Of a stretch of 64,000 nucleotides of DNA, positions 41,424 to 49,569 are shown piece by piece (position 1 is the first letter of the stretch; every line of letters begins with the position of its first letter). Source of the stretch: Methylibium sp. (GTDB taxonomy: Bacteria; Pseudomonadota; Gammaproteobacteria; Burkholderiales; Burkholderiaceae_C); NCBI GenBank assembly GCA_013824165.1, contig PNNH01000076.1:1-64000 (forward strand), written 5' to 3'. The notes beneath the pieces are model-generated. The model saw nothing but the letters and a program-made list of their open reading frames with translations. It ran no database searches and was not told where the DNA came from. The position numbers were made by a program, and so were the translations under genes.

Positions 41424-42239
41424 TCAGTCGTCGTCGCCGCTCAGGATGCCGCCCAGGATGCCGGCACCGGCCACGCCGGCCAAAAGCGAGCCCTGCTCGC
41501 GTCCGCCACCGCCGGTCTGCGGTGCGGCGGCAAATACGCGCGAGGCCAGGCGCGAGAACGGCAGGCTCTGCAGCCACACCTCGCCCGGGCCGCTGAGCTT
41601 GGCCAAGAACAAGCCCTCGCCGCCAAACAGCGCGGTCTTGATCTTGCCGACGTACTGGATTTCGAAGTTCACGCCGGGCGTGTAGGCCACCACGCAGCCG
41701 GTGTCCACCAGGAGGGTCTGGCCCGGCTGCAGCGAGCGGCGCACCACGGTGCCGCCTGCATGGACAAAGGCCAGGCCGTCGCCTTCGAGCTTCTGCATGA
41801 TGAAGCCCTCGCCGCCGAAGAAGCCGGTCGAGAGCTTTTGCTGCAGGGCGATACCCAGCGACACGCCGCGCGCCGCGCACAGGAAGGCATCCTTCTGGCA
41901 GATCAGCATGCCGCCGAGCTGCTTCAGGTCCATCGGCAGGATCTTGCCCGGATAGGGCGCGGCGAAGGCCACACGCTGCTTGGCGCTGGCATTGTTGGTG
42001 TAGATGGTCGTGAACAGCGACTCGCCGGTGACCAGGCGCTTGCCCGCACCTAGCAGCTTGCCGAAGAAGCCTCCCTGCTGCTTGGCGCCATCACCGAACA
42101 CCGTGTCCATCTGGATGCCGGCATCCATGAACATCATGCTGCCGGCCTCGCCGATGGCAGCCTCGCCCGGGTCGAGCTCAACCTCGACGAACTGCATCTC
42201 GGCGCCCTTGATCTCGTAATCCACCACATCCATTGCCAT
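41424..42239 (-). CDS. AIM24/TIGR00266 family protein
   Basis: A 271-residue protein rich in beta strands with the family motifs EAGSMMFMDAGIQMDT, GESLFTTIYTN and GGEGFIMQKLEGDGLAFVHAGG. Proteins of this family are widespread and uncharacterised in bacteria (AIM24 is mitochondrial in yeast). The C-terminus ends with a hydrophobic glycine-rich stretch and DDD. Start 42239 has AAGGAGACCGAT in front. Confidence 0.88.
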   Translation of the reverse strand: MAMDVVDYEIKGAEMQFVEVELDPGEAAIGEAGSMMFMDAGIQMDTVFGDGAKQQGGFFGKLLGAGKRLVTGESLFTTIYTNNASAKQRVAFAAPYPGKILPMDLKQLGGMLICQKDAFLCAARGVSLGIALQQKLSTGFFGGEGFIMQKLEGDGLAFVHAGGTVVRRSLQPGQTLLVDTGCVVAYTPGVNFEIQYVGKIKTALFGGEGLFLAKLSGPGEVWLQSLPFSRLASRVFAAAPQTGGGGREQGSLLAGVAGAGILGGILSGDDD

Positions 42240-42320
42240 ATCGGTCTCCTTGCAAGCGGGAATTCAAACGGGCGCGATCGTACCCAAGTTTGGAGACGCC
42301 GTCGTTTGACGGGCCCTGCC

Positions 42321-42326
42321 TATACT
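42321..42326 (+). promoter_or_regulatory. Probable -10 box of the IclR gene (leaderless)
   Basis: TATACT lies seven bases before the ATG at 42334, with no Shine-Dalgarno sequence after it. Confidence 0.45.
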
Positions 42327-42333
42327 GCTGCGC

Positions 42334-43146
42334 ATGAGCGCCGACAGTACCTCCGAGACCGGGCCCGCCCAGACGGCACTCAAGCCGGGCGATGGCTATG
42401 TCCAATCCTTCGCGCGCGGCCTGTCGGTGATCCGGGCCTTCAGTGCCGAGGCGCCGCGCCAGACCCTGACCGAAGTGGCCAAGCGCTGCGGCCTGACGCG
42501 GGCTGGCGCGCGCCGCATTCTGTTGACGCTGGAAACGCTGGGCTATGTGAAGAGCGAAGGCCGCCTGTTCTCGCTAACGCCCAAGATCCTGGACCTCGGC
42601 TTCGCCTATCTCTCGTCGCAGCCGCTGTGGCAGTTTGCTGAGCCGGTGATGCAGAACCTGGTCGCCGACCTGAAGGAATCCTGCTCGGCGGCGGTGCTCG
42701 AAGGCAGCGACATCGTCTACGTGCTGCGCGTGCCGGCGCGCAAGATCATGAGCATCAATCTGGGCCTGGGCAGCCGCCTGCCGGCTTGGTGCACTTCGAT
42801 GGGCCGCGTGTTGCTGGCCGGGCTGTCGGATGCCGAGTTGCAGGCTTACCTGGATGCGGTCGAACTGCGCCCGCTGACGGCGCGTACCGTCTCCAGCAAG
42901 GAAGAGTTGCGCGTGCGCATCGAGACCGCCCGCACGCAGGGCTGGTGCCTGATCAATCAGGAGCTGGAAGAAGGCCTGGTCTCGCTGGCCGCGCCAATCC
43001 GCGACCGCAACGGCCAGGTGCTGGCCGCGCTCAACGTCAGCGGCCAGTTCAACCGCACGCCGCCGGACGCGATGGTGGCGCATTGTCTGCCGCGCCTGCT
43101 GGAAGCGGCGGCGCAGATCTCGAGGCTGCTACAGCTGAAGAGCTGA
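42334..43146 (+). CDS. IclR-family transcriptional regulator
   Basis: A 270-residue regulator. N-terminal winged HTH (FARGLSVIRAFSAEAPRQTLTEVAKRCGLTRAGARRILLTLETLGYV) and a C-terminal IclR effector domain (GLGSRLPAWCTSMGRVLLAGL). It resembles PcaR/PcaU/PobR regulators of aromatic-acid catabolism. No such pathway is adjacent; it converges on phaB. It may act elsewhere. Confidence 0.92.
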   Translation: MSADSTSETGPAQTALKPGDGYVQSFARGLSVIRAFSAEAPRQTLTEVAKRCGLTRAGARRILLTLETLGYVKSEGRLFSLTPKILDLGFAYLSSQPLWQFAEPVMQNLVADLKESCSAAVLEGSDIVYVLRVPARKIMSINLGLGSRLPAWCTSMGRVLLAGLSDAELQAYLDAVELRPLTARTVSSKEELRVRIETARTQGWCLINQELEEGLVSLAAPIRDRNGQVLAALNVSGQFNRTPPDAMVAHCLPRLLEAAAQISRLLQLKS

Positions 43147-43216
43147 GTGCAGCGAGGCTCCCCTTCGCCCAGTGGGCAGACTGAGTCGTCGTCCTTTGCC
43201 TGCCACGCCGCCACGG

Positions 43217-43322
43217 CCAGTCGGCTTCCAGGCCGACTGGCGTGAGCCACGCTCTCCCCAGCCGCCCCACGCGGGACGTGGGGCGTCGTTCGATCGGCGT
43301 CGGACGGTCCTCAGGACCGTCC
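43217..43322. repeat. Cluster of three perfect hairpins between IclR gene and phaB
   Basis: CCAGTCGGC/GCCGACTGG (43217-43240), GCCCCACG/CGTGGGGC (43264-43284) and GGACGGTCCT/AGGACCGTCC (43302-43322) follow one another within 106 bases in the gap between convergent genes. No T runs. They could act as a shared transcription barrier or mRNA-stabilising element for phaB, or be a small dispersed repeat. Confidence 0.6.
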
Positions 43323-43333
43323 TCTGTCCGATC

Positions 43334-44071
43334 TCACCCCATATGAAGCCCGCCGTTGCAACTGAAGTCGGCGCCGGTGGTGAAGCCGGAATCCTCGCCC
43401 GCCAGCCAGGCCACGATGGCCGCGATTTCCTCGGGCTTGCCCAGGCGCTTGACCGGGATGGTGGCGATGATCTTCTCCAGCACATCCTCGCGCACCGCCT
43501 TGACCATATCGGTGGCGATATAGCCCGGGCTCACGGTGTTGACCGTCACGCCCTTGGCCGCCAGTTCCTGCGCCAGCGCCATCGTGAAGCCGTGCATGCC
43601 GGCCTTGGCTGCCGAGTAATTGGTCTGGCCCGCCTGGCCCTTCTCGCCGTTGACCGACGAGATCTGGATGATGCGGCCCCAGCCCTTTTCCACCATGCCA
43701 GGCGCCACCTGCTTGGTGACGTTGAACATGCTGTTGAGGTTGGTATCGATCACCGCGCGCCAATCGTCCGGCGTCATCTTCAGGAACATGCGGTCGCGTG
43801 TGATGCCGGCGTTGTTGACCAGCACGTCGATGGGCCCGTGCTCGGCGACGGCCTTCTGGAATGCCGCCACGGTGGACTCCCAATCCGCCACGTTGCCAAC
43901 CGAGGCGTAGAAGGTGTAGCCCAGTGCGGCCTGCTCACTCAACCACTTGTCGAAGTCGCGGCTCGGGCCGCAACCCGCGATGACCTTGAAGCCCTCTTTG
44001 TGCAGCCGTTGGCAGATCGAGGTGCCGATGCCACCCATGCCGCCGGTCACATATGCGATTTTCTTGCTCAT
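43334..44071 (-). CDS. phaB: Acetoacetyl-CoA reductase PhaB
   Basis: A 245-residue SDR enzyme. Rossmann motif YVTGGMGGIGTSI, NNAGITRD, catalytic Ser/Tyr/Lys in SSVNGEKGQAGQTNYSAAKAG, and TVNTVSPGYIATDMV. It reduces acetoacetyl-CoA to (R)-3-hydroxybutyryl-CoA with NADPH, the PHB monomer. GGAGAGACAAGCT precedes the ATG. Third gene of phaCAB. Confidence 0.96.
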   Translation of the reverse strand: MSKKIAYVTGGMGGIGTSICQRLHKEGFKVIAGCGPSRDFDKWLSEQAALGYTFYASVGNVADWESTVAAFQKAVAEHGPIDVLVNNAGITRDRMFLKMTPDDWRAVIDTNLNSMFNVTKQVAPGMVEKGWGRIIQISSVNGEKGQAGQTNYSAAKAGMHGFTMALAQELAAKGVTVNTVSPGYIATDMVKAVREDVLEKIIATIPVKRLGKPEEIAAIVAWLAGEDSGFTTGADFSCNGGLHMG

Positions 44072-44229
44072 AGCTTGTCTCTCCTGCGCCTCCAGGGCTC
44101 ACTGCTTGGTCCTCGCCGGCGCCGCGTCATGCGCCGTGATTGGAGGATCTTTGTCTCAACGAAGACGCGCACTCAGCCTCCCGCATGCCCGACACACGGT
44201 CAAGCGGGTTGCACCTGACAGGGTTTTCT

Positions 44230-45408
44230 TTAGCGCTCCAGCGTCAGTGCCACGCCCATGCCGCCGCCGATGCACAGCGAGGCGATGCCGCGCTTGGCAT
44301 CACGGCGCTGCATCTCGTGCAACAAGGTGACGAGAATGCGGGCGCCCGAGGCGCCGATCGGGTGACCCAGCGCGATGGCGCCGCCATTGACATTGACCTT
44401 GCTGGTGTCCCAGCCCATCTCGGCATGCACCGCGCAGGCCTGCGCCGCAAACGCCTCATTGATCTCCAGCAAGTCCAGGTCCTGCGGCTTCCAGCCGGCA
44501 CGCTCCAGCGCCTTCTTGGCGGCCGGCACCGGGCCCATGCCCATATAGGCCGGGTCCAGGCCCGCACTCGCATAGGAGGCGATGCGCGCCAGCGGTGTCA
44601 GGCCCAGGGCGGCGGCCTTCTTGGCGCTCATCACCAGCAGCGCCGCGGCACCGTCATTCAGGCCAGAGGCATTGCCGGCGGTGACGCTACCGGCCTTGTC
44701 GAAAGCCGGACGCAGGCCAGCCAGCGCTTCGGCGTTGGTCTTGCGGTTGATGTACTCGTCGGCATCGACCACCAGTGCATCGCCCTTCTTCTGCGGAATC
44801 AGCACCGGCACGATCTCGTCCTTGAAGCGGCCGGCATCCTGCGCCGCTGCCGCCTTGAGCTGCGAGGCCAGCGCCAGCGCGTCCTGCGCCTCGCGGCTGA
44901 TGCCGTGCTTCTTGGCCACGTTCTCGGCCGTGATGCCCATGTGGTACTGGTTGTAGACGTCCCACAGGCCGTCGACGATCATGGTGTCGACCAGCTTCCA
45001 GTCGCCCATGCGCTGACCATCGCGCGAGCCCGGCAGCACATGGGGCGACAGGCTCATGCTCTCCTGACCGCCGGCGATGATGATCTCGCTGTCGCCATCG
45101 CGGATGGCTTGCGCGGCCAGCATCACCGCCTTCAGGCCGGAGCCGCAGACCTTGTTGATGGTCATGGCCGGCACATGGTCCGGCAAGCCGGACTTGATCA
45201 CCGTCTGGCGTGCCGGGTTCTGGCCGCAGCCCGCCTGCAGCACCTGGCCGAGAATTACCTCGCCCACCTGCGCGCCGTCCAGCCCGCTGCGGCGCAGCAG
45301 ATCCTTGACGACGGTGGCGCCCAGCTCGGTGGCCGGGGTCTTGGCCAGCGCGCCGCCGAACTTGCCGATGGCAGTGCGGGCGGCAGCAACGATCACGATA
45401 TCGCTCAT
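44230..45408 (-). CDS. phaA: Acetyl-CoA acetyltransferase (beta-ketothiolase) PhaA
   Basis: A 392-residue thiolase. Nucleophile Cys in [17 protein letters not shown], catalytic His in [17 protein letters not shown], and Cys in [14 protein letters not shown]. It condenses two acetyl-CoA to acetoacetyl-CoA. Start has AAGGAGACCTAG. It lies between phaC (43 bases upstream) and phaB (158 bases downstream). Confidence 0.97.
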   Translation of the reverse strand: MSDIVIVAAARTAIGKFGGALAKTPATELGATVVKDLLRRSGLDGAQVGEVILGQVLQAGCGQNPARQTVIKSGLPDHVPAMTINKVCGSGLKAVMLAAQAIRDGDSEIIIAGGQESMSLSPHVLPGSRDGQRMGDWKLVDTMIVDGLWDVYNQYHMGITAENVAKKHGISREAQDALALASQLKAAAAQDAGRFKDEIVPVLIPQKKGDALVVDADEYINRKTNAEALAGLRPAFDKAGSVTAGNASGLNDGAAALLVMSAKKAAALGLTPLARIASYASAGLDPAYMGMGPVPAAKKALERAGWKPQDLDLLEINEAFAAQACAVHAEMGWDTSKVNVNGGAIALGHPIGASGARILVTLLHEMQRRDAKRGIASLCIGGGMGVALTLER

Positions 45409-45451
45409 CTAGGTCTCCTTGGTTTCGTCGGACTGGGCGGTAGCTCCGGCC

Positions 45452-47158
45452 TCAGGCCTTCTGCTTCACATAGCGGCCCGGTGCGGGCTCGATGGCCTTG
45501 TACTTGCGGCTGCCAGGCGTCTTGGGCGCGGGCTTCTGGCTGCCGGCATGGCTGGCCAGCCAGGCGGACCAATCGGTCCACCAACTGCCCGGATGCTCGG
45601 TCGCCGCGTCAAACCACGCCTGATGCTCGGCCGGCAGGGCCGTGCCCTTGCCGATCCAGTGGCTGCGCTTGCCCTTGGCCGGCGGGTTGATCACGCCGGC
45701 GATATGGCCCGAAGCGCCCAGCACGAAACGCTTCTTGCCCTTGAACACCTGGGTTGAGCGGTAGGCGCTGTCCCAGGGCACGATGTGGTCTTCACGCGAG
45801 CCGTAGATGTAGACCGGCGCCTCGATCTTGCCGAGGTCCAGCGCCTCGCCGCAGACCGTCAGCTTGCCGGGCAGCTTCAGCTCGTTTTGCAGATAGGTGT
45901 GGCGCAGATACCAGCAGTACATCGGCCCGGCCATATTGGTCGCGTCGCCGTTCCAGTACAGCAGGTCGAAAGCCGGCGGGGCCTCGCCCTTCAGGTAGTT
46001 GCCCACCACATAGTTCCACACCAGATCGTTCGGGCGCAGGAAGCTGAAAGTAGTGGCCAGCTCCTTGCCCTTCAGCAGGCCCGGCCCCTTGGGGCTTTGC
46101 TCGCCAATGGTGAGCTCGCGCAGCCGGACCGAGCCCTCGTCGACGAACAGGTCCAGCACGCCGTTGCTGCTGAAGTCGATCAAGGTCGTCAGCAAGGTGA
46201 CGCTGGCCGCCGGCTGCTCACCCCGCGCGGCCAGCACGCCCAGCGCCGTCGCCAGGATGGTGCCGCCAACGCAGAAGCCCAAGGTGTCGATGGTCTCGGT
46301 GCCGCCAATCTCCTGCACCACCGAGATCGCCTTGATGGCGGCCTGCTCGATGTAGTCATCCCAGGTCCAGGCCGCGCAGCTCTCATCCGGATTGCGCCAG
46401 CTGACCACGAACACTCGGTGGCCCTGGCTCACCGCATAGCGGATCAGCGAGTTGTCGGGCTGCAGATCCAGGATGTAGTACTTGTTGATGCAGGGCGGCA
46501 CCATCAGCAAGGGCCGCTCGAACACCTTGGCCGTCAGCGGCTTGTATTCGATCAGCTGGAAGAACTCGTTCTCGAAGACGATGCTGCCTTCGGTGGTGGC
46601 CACATTGCGGCCGACCTCGAAGGCACTTTCATCGGTCTGCGAGACATGGCCGCGCTGGATGTCGGCCCACAGCTGCTGCACGCCCTTGGCCAGGCTCTCA
46701 CCCTGGGTGTCCAGCGCCAGCTTCAGCGCCTCTGGATTCAGTGCCAGGTAATTGCTCGGCGAGGCGGCATCGACCCATTGCTGCACCGCGAAGCGGATGC
46801 GCGAGCGCGTCTTCTCGTCGCCCTCGACCTGCTCGGCCATCTGCTGCAGCGTGCGCGCATTGAGCAGGTAGAGCTGGGTCAGAAAGCTGCTGGCCGGGTT
46901 CTCGCCCCAGGCCGGAGACGCAAAGCGCTTGTCGGCCACCTTCGGCGCTGCCGGGGCCGTCTGCACCGACGCATTCCAAAGCTCTGAAGCCTTTTTCAGG
47001 TACTCGGTCTGCAGGGAAGCGAGGGACTCGACCGGGATCTGCAGACCCGCGACCGATTTCCACATCTCGCCCATCTGGGCGGCCATCTCGGCCACGCCGG
47101 CCATGCCCTCCGGGCCAGCACCGGGGGCGTTTGCAGAGGATTTGCGCTGCTTTTTCAT
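45452..47158 (-). CDS. phaC: Class I poly(3-hydroxyalkanoate) synthase PhaC
   Basis: 568 residues, the length of class I PHA synthases. Lipase-box-like GFCVGGT holds the catalytic Cys; the Asp is in REDHIVPW and the His in GASGHIAGVINPP. Also PLLMVPPCINKYYILDLQPDNSL and WNGDATNMAGPMYCWYLRHTYL. It polymerises hydroxyacyl-CoA on granule surfaces. Start 47158 has AGGAGACCC. First gene of phaCAB. Confidence 0.97.
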   Translation of the reverse strand: MKKQRKSSANAPGAGPEGMAGVAEMAAQMGEMWKSVAGLQIPVESLASLQTEYLKKASELWNASVQTAPAAPKVADKRFASPAWGENPASSFLTQLYLLNARTLQQMAEQVEGDEKTRSRIRFAVQQWVDAASPSNYLALNPEALKLALDTQGESLAKGVQQLWADIQRGHVSQTDESAFEVGRNVATTEGSIVFENEFFQLIEYKPLTAKVFERPLLMVPPCINKYYILDLQPDNSLIRYAVSQGHRVFVVSWRNPDESCAAWTWDDYIEQAAIKAISVVQEIGGTETIDTLGFCVGGTILATALGVLAARGEQPAASVTLLTTLIDFSSNGVLDLFVDEGSVRLRELTIGEQSPKGPGLLKGKELATTFSFLRPNDLVWNYVVGNYLKGEAPPAFDLLYWNGDATNMAGPMYCWYLRHTYLQNELKLPGKLTVCGEALDLGKIEAPVYIYGSREDHIVPWDSAYRSTQVFKGKKRFVLGASGHIAGVINPPAKGKRSHWIGKGTALPAEHQAWFDAATEHPGSWWTDWSAWLASHAGSQKPAPKTPGSRKYKAIEPAPGRYVKQKA

Positions 47159-47291
47159 GGGTCTCCTGTCGGGCATGGGCCGGCTCTGTGACGATGAGCC
47201 GGTCCTCTAATCATGCAGGCAAAAAGCTTGCCATGAGCCCTGTGCTTGATGTTGTACGCTCGGCAACTTACCTTCTGATGACAAGCAACGC

Positions 47292-47597
47292 ATGTACCTG
47301 GTCGCGATCGCCTGGCTTTACGTGGCACTGATGATGGCGCTGGCTGAAGCCACCAGCACCCAAGGCACGGTGCTCGGCGCGATATTCACCTTCTTGCTGT
47401 ATGGCGCGCTGCCGATTTCCATCGTCATGTATGTGATGGCCACGCCGGCTCGGCGCGAGGCACGCCGGCGCGCCGAGGCCGCGCAGGCGCAAGCAGCGCC
47501 CGCCGATGCAGCCGCCGCGCCAGCGACTTCAGCGCAGCCGGATGGCAGCGACCATGCGGCCGCTGGGGGGTTCGCGGCGGAACGAAAAGAACCGTGA
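47292..47597 (+). CDS. Small membrane protein of unknown function
   Basis: A 101-residue open frame with two predicted membrane helices (YLVAIAWLYVALMMALAEA and VLGAIFTFLLYGALPISIVMYVM), a basic stretch (ARREARRRAEAAQAQA) and an Ala-rich tail. Its 3' 69 bases overlap the 3' end of convergent pgeF. The first 75 residues look protein-like; the last 25 are antisense to a conserved gene end, so the tail may be fortuitous. Confidence 0.6.
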   Translation: MYLVAIAWLYVALMMALAEATSTQGTVLGAIFTFLLYGALPISIVMYVMATPARREARRRAEAAQAQAAPADAAAAPATSAQPDGSDHAAAGGFAAERKEP

Positions 47598-48326
47598 AGC
47601 GTCACTGACGGTGCACCACTGGCCGCCGCTGATGGCCGACAGGCCCAGCGCGCGCAGGCGCCGCCGGGCCAGCTCGGCCAGGTTGGCGAGCCAGCGTGGC
47701 TCCCCCTGCGCATTGGCGCGGTAGACAAACAGCTGCGGATCAGGTCTTGCCGGATCAGCGCCAAAGGCCAGCAGCACCTCCTCACCCACCTCGAAAGCCC
47801 CGGGGCCGATGCAGGCGCCCAGCCAGGCCTGGATCTCGGCCGGCGCGCAGGCGCCCTCCTCGCACAGCGCTTCGACCGTGCGCTCCAGCACACCAGCGGC
47901 CAAGCCGCGCCAGCCGGCATGCGCGCCGCCGACAGCGCGCGGCGCGGCAAACAGCACCGGCAGGCAGTCGGCCGCCATGATGGCCACCGCCACATCGCGG
48001 TGGCGACTGACAGCCGCATCGGCCGGTGGCGTTATGGCGCCGGGCAATCCCATCTCGGGAGTGAGCCGCAGCACCTCAACACCATGCACCTGGTGCAGGA
48101 ACACGGCCGGCGCCCCCAGCGCCTCGCAAACCCGTGCGCGGTTGTGCGCCACGGCCTGCGGATCGTCCTGCACCGCACGGCCCACATTCATGCTGGACAA
48201 GCCACCGGCGCTGATGCCACCGGCACGCGTGGTCATGAAGGCCTGCACCTGCGGCAGGTCCCAGTCGGGCTGCAACCAATCCGGGTGCAGGGCCTGCGGC
48301 GCCGGGCTCAGCAACTCACTCGGCAT
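47529..48326 (-). CDS. pgeF: Purine nucleosidase/laccase-fold protein PgeF (YfiH)
   Basis: A 265-residue YfiH-family protein. FMTTRAGGISAGGLSSMNVG, HQVHGVEV, the metal site MAADCLPVLFA, HAGWRGLAAGVLERTVEA and LGACIGPGAFEVGEEV are all present. Family members edit peptidoglycan precursors and carry purine nucleoside phosphorylase/oxidoreductase activity. Start 48326 overlaps maiA by 11 bases; a start at 48356 is possible. Confidence 0.9.
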   Translation of the reverse strand: MPSELLSPAPQALHPDWLQPDWDLPQVQAFMTTRAGGISAGGLSSMNVGRAVQDDPQAVAHNRARVCEALGAPAVFLHQVHGVEVLRLTPEMGLPGAITPPADAAVSRHRDVAVAIMAADCLPVLFAAPRAVGGAHAGWRGLAAGVLERTVEALCEEGACAPAEIQAWLGACIGPGAFEVGEEVLLAFGADPARPDPQLFVYRANAQGEPRWLANLAELARRRLRALGLSAISGGQWCTVSDASRFFSFRREPPSGRMVAAIRLR

Positions 48327-48951
48327 CCGGGCAGGCGCTCGGCTGGGTCTTGGCAAAGGCGTCCAGCGCCATGCAGTGCTCGAACACCGTCATCACGGTC
48401 GGCACATGGTCGAGCCGGCAATCGAAGCGCTGCGCATTGAAGATCTGCGGCACCAGCAAGCAGTCCGCCAGGCCGGGCGTGTCGCCATGGCAGAAGCGGC
48501 CGGCCTGGCCGTCCTTCAGGCGGCGCTCGACTGTCTCCAGCCCGGTCTCCACCCAGTGCCGGTACCAGCGGTTCTTGTTGTCCTCGCTGACGCCCATTTC
48601 CTTGACCAGATAGCGCAGCACGCGCAGATTGTTTAGCGGATGGATCTCGCAGGCGATGTCCTGGGCCAGCGCGCGCACGCGGGCCCGCCCCAGCGCATCG
48701 GCCGGCAGCAGCGGCGGCTCGGGGTGGGTCTCGTCCAGGTATTCGACGATGGCCATCGACTGGGTGACGACCGCATCGCCGTCGCGCAGCAGCGGCACCA
48801 GGCGCGCGGCCGAGACGTCGGCATAGGCCTCGTTGAATTGCTCGTTCTTCGCCAGGTGAACGGCGCGGTAGTCGTAGTCCAGGCCCTTCAGCGCCAGCGC
48901 GATGCGCACGCGGTAGGAGGCCGAGGAGCGGAAGTAGTTGAAGAGTTCCAT
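48316..48951 (-). CDS. maiA: Maleylacetoacetate isomerase (zeta-class GST)
   Basis: 211 residues. The zeta-class glutathione site (LFNYFRSSASYRVRIALALKGL) with the SSASYRVR motif, and QSMAIVEYLDE, followed by an all-helical C-domain (DIACEIHPLNNLRVLRYL, PGLADCLLVPQIFNAQRF). It isomerises maleylacetoacetate to fumarylacetoacetate in tyrosine or gentisate breakdown. No other gene of that pathway is in the window. Start 48951 follows the family N-terminus. Confidence 0.92.
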   Translation of the reverse strand: MELFNYFRSSASYRVRIALALKGLDYDYRAVHLAKNEQFNEAYADVSAARLVPLLRDGDAVVTQSMAIVEYLDETHPEPPLLPADALGRARVRALAQDIACEIHPLNNLRVLRYLVKEMGVSEDNKNRWYRHWVETGLETVERRLKDGQAGRFCHGDTPGLADCLLVPQIFNAQRFDCRLDHVPTVMTVFEHCMALDAFAKTQPSACPDAE

Positions 48952-48998
48952 GGCTTGATGATGCCACGCAGGCGGCGACGCCAAAAGCGCCTCGCCGC

Positions 48999-49004
48999 TA
49001 CACT
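48999..49004 (+). promoter_or_regulatory. Probable -10 box of the NUDIX gene (leaderless)
   Basis: TACACT lies six bases before the ATG at 49011; no Shine-Dalgarno site lies between. Confidence 0.45.
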
Positions 49005-49010
49005 GAAGCC

Positions 49011-49559
49011 ATGTTGATCACCCGCCGTTTCAAGCATTGCCCCAGCTGCGGCGCTGCCGTCAGCTACCAGGTGCCGGCCGACGACAACCGTGAGCGCGCC
49101 ATCTGCCCGGCGTGCGCCAGCGTGCACTACGAAAACCCCATCAACGTGGTCGGCACGCTACCGATCTGGGGTGAGCAGGTGCTGCTGTGCCGGCGCAATA
49201 TCGAGCCGCGTTACGGCTTCTGGACGCTGCCGGCGGGTTTTCTGGAACTGGGCGAAACCAGCGCCGAGGGCGCACTGCGCGAGACCGACGAGGAGGCCGG
49301 TGCCGAGATCGAGCTGCAGAACCTGTACTGCCTGCTCAATGTGGTGCGGGTCGGCCAGATCCATCTCTACTACCGCGCCCGCCTGCTTTCGGACCGCTTC
49401 AATCCCGGCCCCGAAACCATCGAGGCCCGGCTGTTCCATGAGCACGAAGTGCCCTGGGACGAGCTGGCCTTCCGCACCGTGCGTGAGACGCTGCAACGCT
49501 ATTTCGACGACCGCCGCGCCGGCCGCGATTTCGCACTGCACTGCGCCGATATCGGCTGA
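49011..49559 (+). CDS. NUDIX hydrolase with zinc ribbon
   Basis: A 182-residue protein: an N-terminal zinc ribbon (CPSCG, CPAC) followed by a NUDIX fold with the box GFLELGETSAEGALRETDEEAG. The Nudix-with-zinc-ribbon layout resembles NudC-type and ADP-ribose-type hydrolases. Substrate not determinable; hydrolysis of a nucleoside diphosphate derivative is expected. The Nudix consensus hydrophobic position after RE is Thr, a mild deviation. Confidence 0.87.
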   Translation: MLITRRFKHCPSCGAAVSYQVPADDNRERAICPACASVHYENPINVVGTLPIWGEQVLLCRRNIEPRYGFWTLPAGFLELGETSAEGALRETDEEAGAEIELQNLYCLLNVVRVGQIHLYYRARLLSDRFNPGPETIEARLFHEHEVPWDELAFRTVRETLQRYFDDRRAGRDFALHCADIG

Positions 49560-49569
49560 ACCGCCACCC

